Origin: Mycobacteroides franklinii | GTDB taxonomy: Bacteria > Actinomycetota > Actinomycetes > Mycobacteriales > Mycobacteriaceae | Reading direction: 5' to 3' | DNA: 64,000 nt | Assembly: GCF_002013895.1 (NCBI RefSeq) | Contig: NZ_MAFQ01000017.1 | Location: 54,325 to 118,324 of the forward strand | Part shown: in pieces, positions 17,638 through 26,563 of the stretch | Numbering within the stretch: the first letter of the stretch is position 1 | Layout: each line of letters starts with the position of its first letter | Position numbers and translations under genes: made by a program | Notes under the pieces: model-generated | Seen by the model: the letters and a program-made list of their open reading frames with translations, nothing else | Told to the model about the DNA's origin: nothing | Databases searched by the model: none

Positions 17638-17661
17638 CTCCGCGTTCGACCAGGGCGGAGT
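17637..17661. terminator. hairpin between convergent whiB2 and zincin-like gene
   Basis: ACTCCGC and GCGGAGT arms with an 11-base loop fill the 23-base gap between the two stop codons. It may terminate both genes, but there is no U-tract. Confidence 0.35.
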
Positions 17662-18161
17662 CAGTCGCCCTCGTCGGTGATGGTTGGGTCGATCACCGAC
17701 GGCTCCACCCCCAGGTGGGTGGCAACCTGCGCGACCAACAGATCGTGCAGCAGATCCGACAAATCTCCAGATTTCTTCGCGCGCAATTCGATTGGCTTGC
17801 GGAACAAGACAATTCGCGCCCGGGTGGTGTTGCCCCGGGTGTCGACGCCAGCAGGAATCAGCCTCGCCAGCGGTATCGGTCCATCCGCGATCACCTCCGG
17901 CGGCCACTGCACCGAATCCGGGTCCTTGGGCTGGATGCGCGGAATCTCATCGACCGCGACGTCCAAACCCGCTAGCCGCGACTGCCAGGCCCGCTCAATC
18001 GGCTCGTAGGCTTCCAGTACCGCCATATCGAAACGCTCGGCGCGTGAGCGCCAGCCGGGAACGGTCGGCGGCAGTAGGGGCCCACGGAAATCGCGCCCCC
18101 TGCGAGAGCCCTGCGAACTCGATCCCCCAGAGGTCCCGCCGCGCCGTCCGTCACGTGACAT
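17661..18161 (-). CDS. zincin-like metallopeptidase family protein (DUF1025), probably inactive
   Basis: A 166-residue homologue of Rv3259. After a basic, Ser/Gly/Arg-rich N-terminus of about 35 residues, the domain resembles the DUF1025 zincin-like family (ERFDMAVLEAYEPIERAW; ARIVLFRKPIEL). In typical members the end carries HExxH within VHEIGHHFG. Here the aligned segment reads VAQVATHLG, so the first zinc His and the catalytic Glu are replaced by Ala and Gln. Peptidase activity is therefore unlikely. It is convergent with whiB2 and divergent from the DUF3499 gene. Confidence 0.85.
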   Translation of the reverse strand: MSRDGRRGGTSGGSSSQGSRRGRDFRGPLLPPTVPGWRSRAERFDMAVLEAYEPIERAWQSRLAGLDVAVDEIPRIQPKDPDSVQWPPEVIADGPIPLARLIPAGVDTRGNTTRARIVLFRKPIELRAKKSGDLSDLLHDLLVAQVATHLGVEPSVIDPTITDEGD

Positions 18162-18187
18162 ACGAAAGATGGTAACGGTGTGACTCC

Positions 18188-18205
18188 TGTGATTGACGAA
18201 TCACA
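18188..18205. promoter_or_regulatory. 18-base palindrome between divergent genes
   Basis: TGTGATT-GACG-AATCACA is a perfect palindrome midway between the zincin-like gene and DUF3499. The outer halves recall CRP sites, but the spacing between TGTGA and TCACA is eight, not six. It may bind another dimeric regulator. Confidence 0.4.
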
Positions 18206-18277
18206 ACGAGCCGATCACCGGACGGTCTCGGTCGGTGCACAGCGCGTGTCTGCGGGTCGGAACGTGTTTGCGCACGC

Positions 18278-18283
18278 TAGCCT
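18278..18283 (+). promoter_or_regulatory. -10 hexamer for leaderless DUF3499 transcript
   Basis: TAGCCT lies eight bases before GTG 18292 and supports that codon as the start. Confidence 0.42.
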
Positions 18284-18291
18284 CAACGTTT

Positions 18292-18702
18292 GTGAGAGCC
18301 CCCCGTCGCTGCTGTCGACCCGGGTGCCCGAGTACCGCCGTGGCGACGTTGACGTTCGTCTACGCGGATTCGACGGCCGTGGTTGGGCCGCTGGCCACGT
18401 CCAGCGAGCCGCATTCGTGGGATCTGTGCGCGCAACACGCGAGCCGGATCACCGCGCCCCGCGGATGGGAGCTGGTCCGCTACAACGGTCCTTTACCGTC
18501 CAATCCAGAGGACGACGACCTGGTTGCCCTGGCAGATGCGGTGCGCGAGCCCGCCGGTGTCCGGGTGGCCGCGGCTGGATTCAGCGAGCCGGCGTTCGAT
18601 GTCAGCAGCCCCGCGCCCAATGCCGCCCCGCGGCCCGTCCATCCGGCTCCGGTGGGGCGGCGTCGAGGACATCTGCGGGTTCTGCCTGATCCTTCCGAGT
18701 GA
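18292..18702 (+). CDS. DUF3499 family protein
   Basis: A 136-residue actinobacterial protein matching Rv3258c. The conserved core is CCRPGCPSTAVATLTFVYADSTAVVGPL, then EPHSWDLCAQHASRITAPRGWELVR. Its Cys and His residues (CCxxxC, C-x2-H) could bind zinc. The tail ends with a basic RRRGHLRVLPDPSE. GTG 18292 is chosen from the -10 spacing; an upstream frame from 18193 would add 33 residues unlike the family. Its stop codon lies inside the first copy of a 35-base tandem repeat. Function unknown. Confidence 0.82.
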   Translation: MRAPRRCCRPGCPSTAVATLTFVYADSTAVVGPLATSSEPHSWDLCAQHASRITAPRGWELVRYNGPLPSNPEDDDLVALADAVREPAGVRVAAAGFSEPAFDVSSPAPNAAPRPVHPAPVGRRRGHLRVLPDPSE

Positions 18703-18787
18703 GGCTGGTCCGAACGAGTATTTGTCCGGGAGAGTGAGGCTGGTCCGAACGAGTATTTGTCCCGGAGTGAGGCCGGTTCGCGCGAGT
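18697..18787 (+). repeat. 2.6 tandem copies of a 35-base repeat
   Basis: The unit begins GAGTGAGGCTGGTCCGAACG and continues AGTATTTGTCC. Copy 1 is 18697-18731, copy 2 is 18732-18764 and is nearly identical, and a diverged partial copy is 18765-18787. The repeat starts inside the last codons of the DUF3499 gene and fills part of the gap before manB. Confidence 0.85.
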
Positions 18788-18944
18788 GCCGATATCGGGC
18801 AGCTCTGACTAGGCACTTTCGGCGCGGCCTGATTACATTCTGTAGCCTCTCGCCGGACGTTCACGTTGGGCACTCGCCGACCACTAGGCTGGCCAGCGAT
18901 ACCTAACGTCCGGCTTTCAACAGATCAATAGGAGTGCTCTCGTC

Positions 18945-20345
18945 ATGGCCCGGTCTGCCGACGCTGTCCACGCTGTCATCAAGGCGTACGACGTTCGTGG
19001 CCTACTGGGCGAGCAGATCGACGAGTCCTTTGTCTTCGACGTGGGTTCCTCGTTCGCACGTCTGGTCAAGGCCGAGCGGGACGACCCGTCCAGGCCGCTG
19101 CGGATCGTCGTGGGCCGCGATATGCGTGACTCGTCGCCCTCTCTGGCGCAGGCGTTCACGGACGGCGTCACCGCCCAGGGCGTCGACGTGGTGCAGATCG
19201 GGCTGGCATCCACCGACCAGCTGTACTTCGCGTCCGGATTGTTGGACTGCCCGGGCGCGATGTTCACCGCCAGCCACAATCCGGCCGCATACAACGGAAT
19301 CAAGCTGTGCCGCGCCGGGGCCAAGCCCGTGGGCAAGGACAGCGGCCTGTCCGTCATCAGCGATGAGCTCATCGGCGGAGTGCCCGGTTACGACGGTCCT
19401 GCGGGCGCCGTCACCAAGCGCGATGTGCTCGCCGAATACGGCGAGTTCCTGCGGTCGCTGGTTCAGTTGAGTGCGGCACGCCCGCTTCGGGTGGCGGTGG
19501 ACGCCGGTAATGGCATGGCCGGGCACACGACACCCGCGGTGTTGGGTTCGATTTCGTCGATCACTGTCGCGCCCTTGTATTTCGAGTTGGACGGCAACTT
19601 TCCCAACCACGAGGCCAATCCGCTCGATCCCGAGAACCTCAGGGATCTGCAGGCCTTCGTGGGTGCCGAGAGTGCCGATATCGGTCTTGCCTTCGACGGC
19701 GACGCCGACCGTTGTTTCGTGGTCGATGAGCGCGGGCGCGCCGTATCGCCCTCCGCGGTAACCGCTTTGGTGGCCCGTCGAGAGTTGGAGCGGGAGATCG
19801 GCGGCACCGTCATCCATAACTTGATCACCTCGCGCGCCGTCCCGGAGCTCGTCATCGAGCATGGCGGAACTCCGGTGCGATCCCGGGTTGGTCACTCGTT
19901 CATCAAGGCGTTGATGGCCGAGACCGGCGCGATCTTCGGCGGTGAGCACTCCGCGCACTATTACTTCCGGGATTTCTGGGGCGCCGACTCCGGCATGCTG
20001 GCGGCTCTGCATGTACTGGCGGCTCTCAGCGAACAAGATCGGCCGCTGTCGGATCTGATGTCGGACTACGAGCGCTACGCGTCTTCCGGCGAGATCAACT
20101 TCCGCGTCTCGAATGTCAAGGCCTGTGTCGACGAAGTGCTGAAGTCATTTGGCACCCAGATAGTTTCGATCGATCACCTCGACGGTGTCACCGTCGACAT
20201 CGGTGCGGGAACGTGGTTCAACCTGCGCACGTCCAACACCGAGCCCCTGCTGCGGCTCAACGTCGAGGCGCGCACAGATGAGGATGTGGCCGCCGTAGTC
20301 GCGCGTGTCACCGATTTGGTGGACCGCACAGAGGCTGCCACCTGA
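18945..20345 (+). CDS. manB: phosphomannomutase/phosphoglucomutase (ManB)
   Basis: The enzyme interconverts mannose-6-phosphate and mannose-1-phosphate, feeding ManC. The 466-residue alpha-D-phosphohexomutase has the phosphoserine loop TASHNPAAYNGIKL near residue 107, the metal-binding loop DGDADRCF near residue 250, the sugar-binding GGEHSAHYYFRD and the phosphate-binding RTSNTEPLLRLNVEA. ATG 18945 follows AGGAG by seven to eight bases; a TAGGCT -10 candidate is at 18885-18890. It heads the manB-tobH-manA operon, matching Rv3257c. Confidence 0.95.
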   Translation: MARSADAVHAVIKAYDVRGLLGEQIDESFVFDVGSSFARLVKAERDDPSRPLRIVVGRDMRDSSPSLAQAFTDGVTAQGVDVVQIGLASTDQLYFASGLLDCPGAMFTASHNPAAYNGIKLCRAGAKPVGKDSGLSVISDELIGGVPGYDGPAGAVTKRDVLAEYGEFLRSLVQLSAARPLRVAVDAGNGMAGHTTPAVLGSISSITVAPLYFELDGNFPNHEANPLDPENLRDLQAFVGAESADIGLAFDGDADRCFVVDERGRAVSPSAVTALVARRELEREIGGTVIHNLITSRAVPELVIEHGGTPVRSRVGHSFIKALMAETGAIFGGEHSAHYYFRDFWGADSGMLAALHVLAALSEQDRPLSDLMSDYERYASSGEINFRVSNVKACVDEVLKSFGTQIVSIDHLDGVTVDIGAGTWFNLRTSNTEPLLRLNVEARTDEDVAAVVARVTDLVDRTEAAT

Positions 20346-21412
20346 TGAACGCCACCATCGATCTGGACGACGCCGAGGGTCTCTTGGCGGCGGATCGCGA
20401 TGGGGCGCTGCAGGCCGCGTCGATGGCCGGATCGCAGGTGCGTGCCGTGGGCACCGCCATCGCCGAGGGCGCGCTAGAACCATTGCGGTCGGAGGACCGA
20501 TCGCGCGCCGTCGTGTGGGTCTCCGGGCGCGGTACCGCCGCCACAGCCGGAGCGATTCTGGCTGGCGCGCTAGCAGATACGGTGAGCCTGCCATTCGTGA
20601 CTGCCACCCGTGCGCCGGTTTGGGTGGGCCCGCTCGATGTCATGGTGATTGCCGGTGACGACGCCGGTGATCCGGCCCTGAGTGCCGCGGTATCGGTGGG
20701 TACTCGCCGGGGCGCGCGGGTGGTCATTGCCGCCCCGGATGAGGGGCCTCTAGCGGATTCCGGTGCCGGCCGGGCGATTTCGCTGGCGCCTCGATTGCGA
20801 GTACCGGACACCTTCGGCCTTGCCCATAATCTTGCGGTGGGCGCGGCCGTGCTTGGCGCGCTGGACAGGGCCATCACGCCCGACGTGATGACCATTGCCG
20901 ACGAGATAGACGGTGAAGTGTCCCGGAACACCGTGGGACGCGAGGTTTTCACCAATGCCGCGAAAACGATCGCCGCGCGCTTGACCGGTGGCCCCGCGGT
21001 GTTGTGCGGGGATCGGTCGGTCACCGTGGCGCTGGCGGGGCACGCCGCGGCGACGCTGCTACGACTGACCCAGCGCACCGTCACCGCCTGCGGCCTACCG
21101 CAGGCGCTGGCTGCGATGCGGGATGCCTTGTCGGGCAGGAGTTCTAGTGAGAGCTCGTTGTTTCACGATGAGTTCATCGATGGTCCGCGTAGCGAGGGAC
21201 CGCCGCGAATACTGGCACTTGCGACCGACACCGACTTCCAATCGGTTGCCGCGAGGATCGAGGGTGTCGACGAAGCCGAATTGGTGAGCACCACGGACCT
21301 CGGCCAGGAGGCGGCCCGACCGTCGGAGTTCGCGCAGTTGCTGATGCTCTCGACACGGTTCGAGATGGCCTCGGTGTATGCCCGGCTTGGTGGGGGGAGA
21401 TCCGGGCTGTGA
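20345..21412 (+). CDS. tobH: TobH/SIS-domain-like protein
   Basis: A 355-residue protein matching Rv3256c, always placed between the phosphomannomutase and mannose-6-phosphate isomerase genes. It resembles the SIS fold of phosphosugar isomerases and regulators (VVWVSGRGTAATAGAILAGAL; VMVIAGDDAGDPALSAAVSVGTRRGARVVIAAP), but its catalytic role is not established. The ATG overlaps the manB stop by one base, and its own stop overlaps the GTG of manA. Inference: it helps or senses mannose phosphate metabolism. Confidence 0.85.
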   Translation: MNATIDLDDAEGLLAADRDGALQAASMAGSQVRAVGTAIAEGALEPLRSEDRSRAVVWVSGRGTAATAGAILAGALADTVSLPFVTATRAPVWVGPLDVMVIAGDDAGDPALSAAVSVGTRRGARVVIAAPDEGPLADSGAGRAISLAPRLRVPDTFGLAHNLAVGAAVLGALDRAITPDVMTIADEIDGEVSRNTVGREVFTNAAKTIAARLTGGPAVLCGDRSVTVALAGHAAATLLRLTQRTVTACGLPQALAAMRDALSGRSSSESSLFHDEFIDGPRSEGPPRILALATDTDFQSVAARIEGVDEAELVSTTDLGQEAARPSEFAQLLMLSTRFEMASVYARLGGGRSGL

Positions 21413-22626
21413 ATCTGCTCAGGGGGGCGATCAGGACGTACGCCTGGGGTTCGCGGACGGCCATCGCCGAGTTCACCGGGCGCCCTACGCCTACACCGCA
21501 TCCGGAAGCCGAGCTGTGGCTGGGCGCACATCCGGCTGACCCCGCGTACCTGGAAACATCCAGCGGCGCAAAGTCATTACTCGATGTGGTGGCAGCCGAC
21601 CCGGCCGGTCAGTTGGGGCCGGCCTCGGTGGCAGAGTTCGGGGATCAGCTGCCCTTCCTGCTGAAGGTGCTGGCGGCCGACGAGCCGCTTTCCCTGCAGG
21701 CACACCCCAGCGCGCAGCAGGCGGCCGACGGGTACGCACGCGAAGAGGCGGCGGGTGTACCGCTCAACTCTCCGGTGCGCAACTATCGCGATCGCAACCA
21801 CAAGCCGGAACTCGTTGTGGCCCTGGATCGTTTCGAGGCGCTGGCGGGCTTCCGTGATCCCGGCGACACCGTGGAACTGTTCCGTGCACTGGACGTCGAC
21901 GCGCTGACCCCATATGTGAACCTGCTGGCGGGTCAATCCGACGCCGACGGGCTACGGGCCTTGTTCACCACCTGGATCACCCTTCCGCAGCCGAGCCTGG
22001 ATGTGTTGGTGCCGGCCGTTCTCGACGGGGCGGTGCGCTACCTGTCTTCTGATGACGGACGCTTCGTCGGCGAGGCGCGCACACTCCTGGAATTGGGTGA
22101 GCGCTATCCCGCCGATGCGGGAGTGCTCGCCTCGCTGTTGTTGAATCGGCTCACGCTGGAACCGGGGGAGGGCATTTATCTGCCTGCCGGAAACCTGCAC
22201 GCCTACCTGCGTGGCCTGGCGGTGGAGATCATGGCCAACTCCGACAACGTACTGCGGGGCGGGCTGACGCCGAAACACGTCGACGTTCCCGAATTGCTTC
22301 GGGTGCTGGATTTTTCACCTGCCGCCGAGAAGCACCTGCACGTCGAGACGGTCACCGATGGTGCCGAGACTCGGTATCGCACGCCCGCCAAGGAGTTCGC
22401 GCTCTCGCGCTTCGACCTCGTGGACGGCGAGCCCACGCCGATAGGGATCAAAGGACCGCGGATACTGCTGTGCACCCAGGGCAGCGTGAGTCTGGACGGT
22501 TCAGGGACGGACCTCGAGGTGCATGCCGGACAGTCGGTGTGGGTGCCTGCCGATGGCGGAAGTGTCACGCTGACCGGGCGGTCCGATGCCCGGGTGTTCA
22601 TGGCAACCGTCGACGCAGACGCGTAG
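21409..22626 (+). CDS. manA: mannose-6-phosphate isomerase, class I (ManA)
   Basis: ManA converts fructose-6-phosphate to mannose-6-phosphate, the entry into mannosylated glycolipids. The 405-residue zinc enzyme shows LLKVLAADEPLSLQAHPS (zinc site), NHKPELVVAL, and GEGIYLPAGNLHAYLRGLAVEIMANSDNVLRGGLTPKHVD with further metal ligands and the catalytic Arg. GTG 21409 overlaps the tobH stop in a GTGA. Matches Rv3255c. With ManB and ManC in the same window, the full route to GDP-mannose is present. Confidence 0.95.
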   Translation: MNLLRGAIRTYAWGSRTAIAEFTGRPTPTPHPEAELWLGAHPADPAYLETSSGAKSLLDVVAADPAGQLGPASVAEFGDQLPFLLKVLAADEPLSLQAHPSAQQAADGYAREEAAGVPLNSPVRNYRDRNHKPELVVALDRFEALAGFRDPGDTVELFRALDVDALTPYVNLLAGQSDADGLRALFTTWITLPQPSLDVLVPAVLDGAVRYLSSDDGRFVGEARTLLELGERYPADAGVLASLLLNRLTLEPGEGIYLPAGNLHAYLRGLAVEIMANSDNVLRGGLTPKHVDVPELLRVLDFSPAAEKHLHVETVTDGAETRYRTPAKEFALSRFDLVDGEPTPIGIKGPRILLCTQGSVSLDGSGTDLEVHAGQSVWVPADGGSVTLTGRSDARVFMATVDADA

Positions 22627-22659
22627 CGGTCGGCCGGGGCGGAAACAGAAGGAGAGTCG

Positions 22660-23583
22660 ATGTCGGCAGGCGGTAGTAAGAGAGCGATCATCGCGGCGCT
22701 GGCCGCCAACGCCGGTATCGCCGTGGCCAAGTTCGTCGGCTTCGCGATCACCGGCAGTTCGTCGATGCTCGCCGAGTCAGTGCACTCGATAGCGGACACC
22801 TCCAACCAGGGTCTGCTGCTCTACGGACAGCGTGCCGCGAGCAAGGAAGCAGATCGCCTGCACCCGTTCGGATATGGACGCAGCCGATTCTTCTACTCCT
22901 TTGTGGTCGCGCTGGTGTTGTTCACGCTCGGCTCGGTCTTCGCCCTATACGAGGGCTATCACAAGATCCATGCTCCGGAGCATCTGCAGTCACCGATCGT
23001 GGCGATCGTCATCCTGGCGGTGGCGATCGCGCTGGAGGGCTACAGCTTCCGTACCGCGTTCATCGAGTCCAGGCCGCTGAAGGGCGGCGCCAGCTGGTGG
23101 CAGTTCATCCGGAACTCGCGTAACCCGGAGCTTCCCGTCGTACTGCTCGAAGACACCGGCGCGCTGCTGGGGTTGGCTTTCGCGTTGTTCGGTGTTGGTA
23201 TGACGATCGTCACCGGTGATCCGGTATGGGACGGGATCGGCACGATGGCGATCGGCGTGCTGTTGGGCATCATCGCGATCGTCCTGATGGTCGAGATGAA
23301 GAGTCTGCTGATCGGCGAGGGCGCTACGGCGGCACAGGAGCAGGCCATTCTTGGCGCACTCGCGGGTACCGAACACGTCGAGCGGGTAATCCATTGCCGG
23401 ACCCAGTATCTGGGTCCGGAGGAGTTATTGGTCGCGGCCAAGATCGCCATCACACCGTCTGCGGATTTGCCGCGGGTCGCTGCCACCATTGACGCCGCCG
23501 AGCGGCGGGTGCGCGAGGCGGTGCCGATAGCGCAGGTGATCTACCTGGAACCCGATCTGGACCGCTCAGCCGCGATTTCTTAG
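22660..23583 (+). CDS. cation diffusion facilitator family transporter
   Basis: The 307-residue protein is a CDF/SLC30-type metal/proton antiporter with about six membrane helices (for example 10-32, 75-95, 110-130, 160-205). The metal site in helix 2 is SVHSIADTSNQ (HxxxD). In helix 5 the equivalent segment reads LLEDTGALLG, with Glu-Asp rather than HxxxD, as in a subgroup of bacterial CDF proteins. A cytoplasmic domain follows about residue 210. GAAGGAG lies seven bases before the ATG. The metal is not predictable. Confidence 0.88.
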   Translation: MSAGGSKRAIIAALAANAGIAVAKFVGFAITGSSSMLAESVHSIADTSNQGLLLYGQRAASKEADRLHPFGYGRSRFFYSFVVALVLFTLGSVFALYEGYHKIHAPEHLQSPIVAIVILAVAIALEGYSFRTAFIESRPLKGGASWWQFIRNSRNPELPVVLLEDTGALLGLAFALFGVGMTIVTGDPVWDGIGTMAIGVLLGIIAIVLMVEMKSLLIGEGATAAQEQAILGALAGTEHVERVIHCRTQYLGPEELLVAAKIAITPSADLPRVAATIDAAERRVREAVPIAQVIYLEPDLDRSAAIS

Positions 23584-23636
23584 CTAGGCGGTGTGATCAA
23601 CAGTCGTGAGCATGGGGGTTGTGCGAGACTGCCGTA

Positions 23637-25112
23637 ATGCCAGGTAGCGGATTGTGGCGAACCAAGTCTGTCGAGCAGTCGATCGCGGATACCGACGAGC
23701 CGGAAACGAAGCTTCGTAGGGACCTAACGTGGTGGGATCTCACCGTTTTCGGGGTCTCGGTGGTCATCGGAGCCGGTATCTTCACCGTCACCGCATCGAC
23801 GGCGGCCAATGTCACCGGGCCCGCGATCTCGCTCTCCTTCATCATGGCCGCGATCGGGTGCGGGCTGGCGGCGATGTGTTATGCCGAATTCGCCTCCACC
23901 ATCCCCGTTGCCGGCAGCGCCTATACGTTCTCCTACGCGACGTTCGGTGAGTTCGCCGCGTGGATTCTGGGCTGGGATCTGATTCTGGAGTTCTCGGTCG
24001 GTGCGGCCACCGTCGCCAAGGGCTGGTCCAGCTATTTGAGTACCGTATTTGGGTTCTCCAGCGGCACAGTTCATCTCGGGTCGGTCAAGATCGACTGGGG
24101 TGCGCTGCTCGTTGTTTCGGTGTTGACGGTGCTGCTCGCCGTCGGTACCAAGCTGTCTTCGCGGGTGTCGCTCGTCATCACGACCATCAAGGTTCTGGTG
24201 GTGTTGTTGGTGATCATCGTCGGCGCGTTCTTCATCAAGACGTCCAACTACACACCGTTCATCCCCCCGGCGGAGGCGGGAGGTTCCAGTAGACAGGGAT
24301 TGGATCAGTCCCTGTTCTCCTTCATCGTCGGCGGTACCGGCAGTCAGTACGGCTGGTTCGGTGTGCTGGCGGGTGCATCGATCGTGTTCTTCGCATTCAT
24401 CGGTTTCGATGTCGTCGCCACAACCGCGGAGGAAACGCGGAATCCGCAAAAGGATGTGCCGCGCGGCATCATCGCCTCGCTGGTCATCGTGACCGTCCTG
24501 TACGTCGCGGTGACGGTGGTGCTTTCCGGGATGGTCAAGTACAGCGATCTGCGGGCCGAGGATTCGCACCCGAACCTGTCCACGGCATTCCACCTCAACG
24601 GTGTCGACTGGGCGGCCAAAGTGATCGCGATCGGTGCGCTGGCCGGGCTGACCACCGTGGTCATGGTGTTGATGCTCGGGCAGATCCGGGTCATCTTCGC
24701 AATGTGCCGCGACGGGCTGCTGCCGCGCGAGCTGGCGCGAACCGGATCGCACGGCACGCCGATACGGATCACCCTGATCGTGGGCTTTCTGGTGGCGATG
24801 GCTGCCTCTCTTACTCCGATCGAGGGTTTGGAGGAGATCGTCAACGTCGGCACACTGTTCGCGTTTGTGCTGGTTTCGGCCGGTGTTGTCGTGCTGCGGC
24901 GATCTCGGCCGGATCTGCCCCGCAGTTTCCGGACGCCGGGAGTGCCCTGGCTGCCGATTGTCGCGATCGTGGCGTGCGGGTGGTTGATGCTCAACCTCGC
25001 GGTGCGTACCTGGATGTTCGCACTGGGCTGGATGGCCGTCGGCGTGATCGTCTACTTCGTCTACAGCCGCCGGCACTCCGTGCTGGGGCAGCGCGTGGCC
25101 GTCGAGAAGTAA
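23637..25112 (+). CDS. APC family amino acid permease
   Basis: The 491-residue protein has about twelve to thirteen membrane helices, beginning WDLTVFGVSVVIGAGIFTVTA, the unwound substrate-binding helix 1 of APC transporters (GAGIF). FFAFIGFDVVATTAEETRNPQKDVPRGI is the typical helix 6 and following loop of the cationic amino acid transporter branch. It matches Rv3253c beside the alkB operon. An earlier GTG at 23619 would add six residues. The substrate is unknown. Confidence 0.9.
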   Translation: MPGSGLWRTKSVEQSIADTDEPETKLRRDLTWWDLTVFGVSVVIGAGIFTVTASTAANVTGPAISLSFIMAAIGCGLAAMCYAEFASTIPVAGSAYTFSYATFGEFAAWILGWDLILEFSVGAATVAKGWSSYLSTVFGFSSGTVHLGSVKIDWGALLVVSVLTVLLAVGTKLSSRVSLVITTIKVLVVLLVIIVGAFFIKTSNYTPFIPPAEAGGSSRQGLDQSLFSFIVGGTGSQYGWFGVLAGASIVFFAFIGFDVVATTAEETRNPQKDVPRGIIASLVIVTVLYVAVTVVLSGMVKYSDLRAEDSHPNLSTAFHLNGVDWAAKVIAIGALAGLTTVVMVLMLGQIRVIFAMCRDGLLPRELARTGSHGTPIRITLIVGFLVAMAASLTPIEGLEEIVNVGTLFAFVLVSAGVVVLRRSRPDLPRSFRTPGVPWLPIVAIVACGWLMLNLAVRTWMFALGWMAVGVIVYFVYSRRHSVLGQRVAVEK

Positions 25113-25131
25113 CTCTTCTTCGCGTTTCCTT

Positions 25132-25159
25132 GCGCGCCGACACGCCGTGTCGTGCGCGC
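25132..25159. terminator. GC-rich hairpin after the permease gene
   Basis: GCGCGCCGACAC pairs with GTGTCG-T-GCGCGC around a 3-base loop, giving twelve pairs and one bulge. It lies 20 bases after the permease stop and lacks a U-tract. Confidence 0.4.
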
Positions 25160-25250
25160 CTGTCTCGGCCGTTGCGTCGAAAACCGTGGTCTCGGTGACT
25201 GTGGGTGACGCGCGCCACCAGGTTCTTTACAAAACATATTGATTTGTCTA

Positions 25251-25270
25251 GACATGTGACGAAGCATGTC
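25251..25270. promoter_or_regulatory. candidate operator upstream of alkB
   Basis: GACATG and CATGTC arms with an eight-base spacer lie 60 bases before alkB. A -35-like TTTACA and a TAGACA hexamer 17 bases apart precede or overlap it. It is a plausible site for the TetR regulator at the end of the operon. Confidence 0.35.
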
Positions 25271-25329
25271 CTATCGTCAAATCTGTTCGGTGACGTACCT
25301 CACGCAGATATCGACGAGGAGAAGTGACG

Positions 25330-26562
25330 ATGACGTCAAACCTGGAAACCAGCCCGGTGCAGCCCGCCTCAGCGTGGCGCGACCGCAAGCGCTACATGTG
25401 GCTGTACGGCATGATCCCGCCCACGGCGATCTTCATCGCGACGGCTTTGGTCTATGTGATGAACCAGCTCGGCTGGCAGCAGTTCTCGCCGATCTTCTTC
25501 TGGATCGGCCCGCTGTTGGTCTACGTGATCCTGCCGCTGCTGGACCTGAATTTCGGGGCCGACGGCGAGAACGCGCCCGATGAGGTGATGGAGGCGCTCG
25601 AGAACGACAAGTACTACCGCTATTGCACCTACATCTTCATCCCGTTCCAGTACGCCAGCTTCTTCGTGGGTGCGTACTACTTCACCGCCACCGATCTGAG
25701 CTGGATCGGGTTTGACCACGGCATCAGCTGGATTTCCAAGCTGGGTATCGCGGCGTCGATCGGCGTGCTGGGTGGTGTGGGTATCAACACCGCCCACGAA
25801 ATGGGGCACAAGAAGGACGAGCTGGAGCGCTGGCTCTCGAAGATCACGCTGGCGCAGACGTTCTACGGCCACTTCTACATCGAGCACAACCGCGGCCACC
25901 ATGTGCGCGTCGCGACGCCCGAGGATCCGGCCAGCTCACGCTTCGGCGAGACCTTCTGGGGATTCTGGCCGCGCAGCGTGTGGGGCAGCCTGAAGTCCTC
26001 CTGGAACCTGGAGGCCACGCGCATGAAGCGGCTGAACCGCTTTGTGTTGCACCCGAGCAACGATGTGGTCAATGCCTGGCTGATGTCGGTGGTGCTGTTC
26101 GGGGTCACCATCGCTATCTTCGGCACCGCGGTCATCCCGTACCTGATCATTCAGGCCATCTATGGATTCACCTTCCTGGAGACGGTGAACTATCTCGAGC
26201 ACTACGGTCTGCTGCGCCAGAAGGTTGCCGGCGGTCGGTACGAGCGCTGCACACCCAAGCACAGCTGGAACTCCGATCACCTGGTGACCAACATTTTCCT
26301 GTACCACCTGCAGCGGCACAGCGATCACCACGCCAACCCGACCCGGCGTTACCAGACGCTGCGCAGTATGGACGGTGCGCCGAACCTTCCCAGTGGGTAC
26401 GCCACGATGTTGACCCTGGCCTACTTCCCGCCGCTGTGGCGCAAGGTCATGGACCATCGGGTGCTGGATCACTACGACGGCGATATCACCAAGGTGAATG
26501 TTCAGCCGAGTAAGCGCACAAAGATTCTGGCCAAGTACGGCGTGACGAACGAGGCGGCCTGA
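25330..26562 (+). CDS. alkB: alkane 1-monooxygenase (AlkB)
   Basis: AlkB is an integral membrane non-haem diiron enzyme that hydroxylates medium-chain n-alkanes at the terminal carbon using rubredoxin electrons. The 410-residue protein has several membrane helices and the His clusters HEMGH (156-160), HNRGHH (186-191), the diagnostic LEHYGL and LQRHSDHHA. ATG 25330 has GAGGAG eight to nine bases upstream; GTG 25324 is too close to it. It heads alkB-rubA-rubB-alkX with gaps of one base or overlaps. Matches Rv3252c. Confidence 0.95.
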   Translation: MTSNLETSPVQPASAWRDRKRYMWLYGMIPPTAIFIATALVYVMNQLGWQQFSPIFFWIGPLLVYVILPLLDLNFGADGENAPDEVMEALENDKYYRYCTYIFIPFQYASFFVGAYYFTATDLSWIGFDHGISWISKLGIAASIGVLGGVGINTAHEMGHKKDELERWLSKITLAQTFYGHFYIEHNRGHHVRVATPEDPASSRFGETFWGFWPRSVWGSLKSSWNLEATRMKRLNRFVLHPSNDVVNAWLMSVVLFGVTIAIFGTAVIPYLIIQAIYGFTFLETVNYLEHYGLLRQKVAGGRYERCTPKHSWNSDHLVTNIFLYHLQRHSDHHANPTRRYQTLRSMDGAPNLPSGYATMLTLAYFPPLWRKVMDHRVLDHYDGDITKVNVQPSKRTKILAKYGVTNEAA

Positions 26563-26563
26563 C

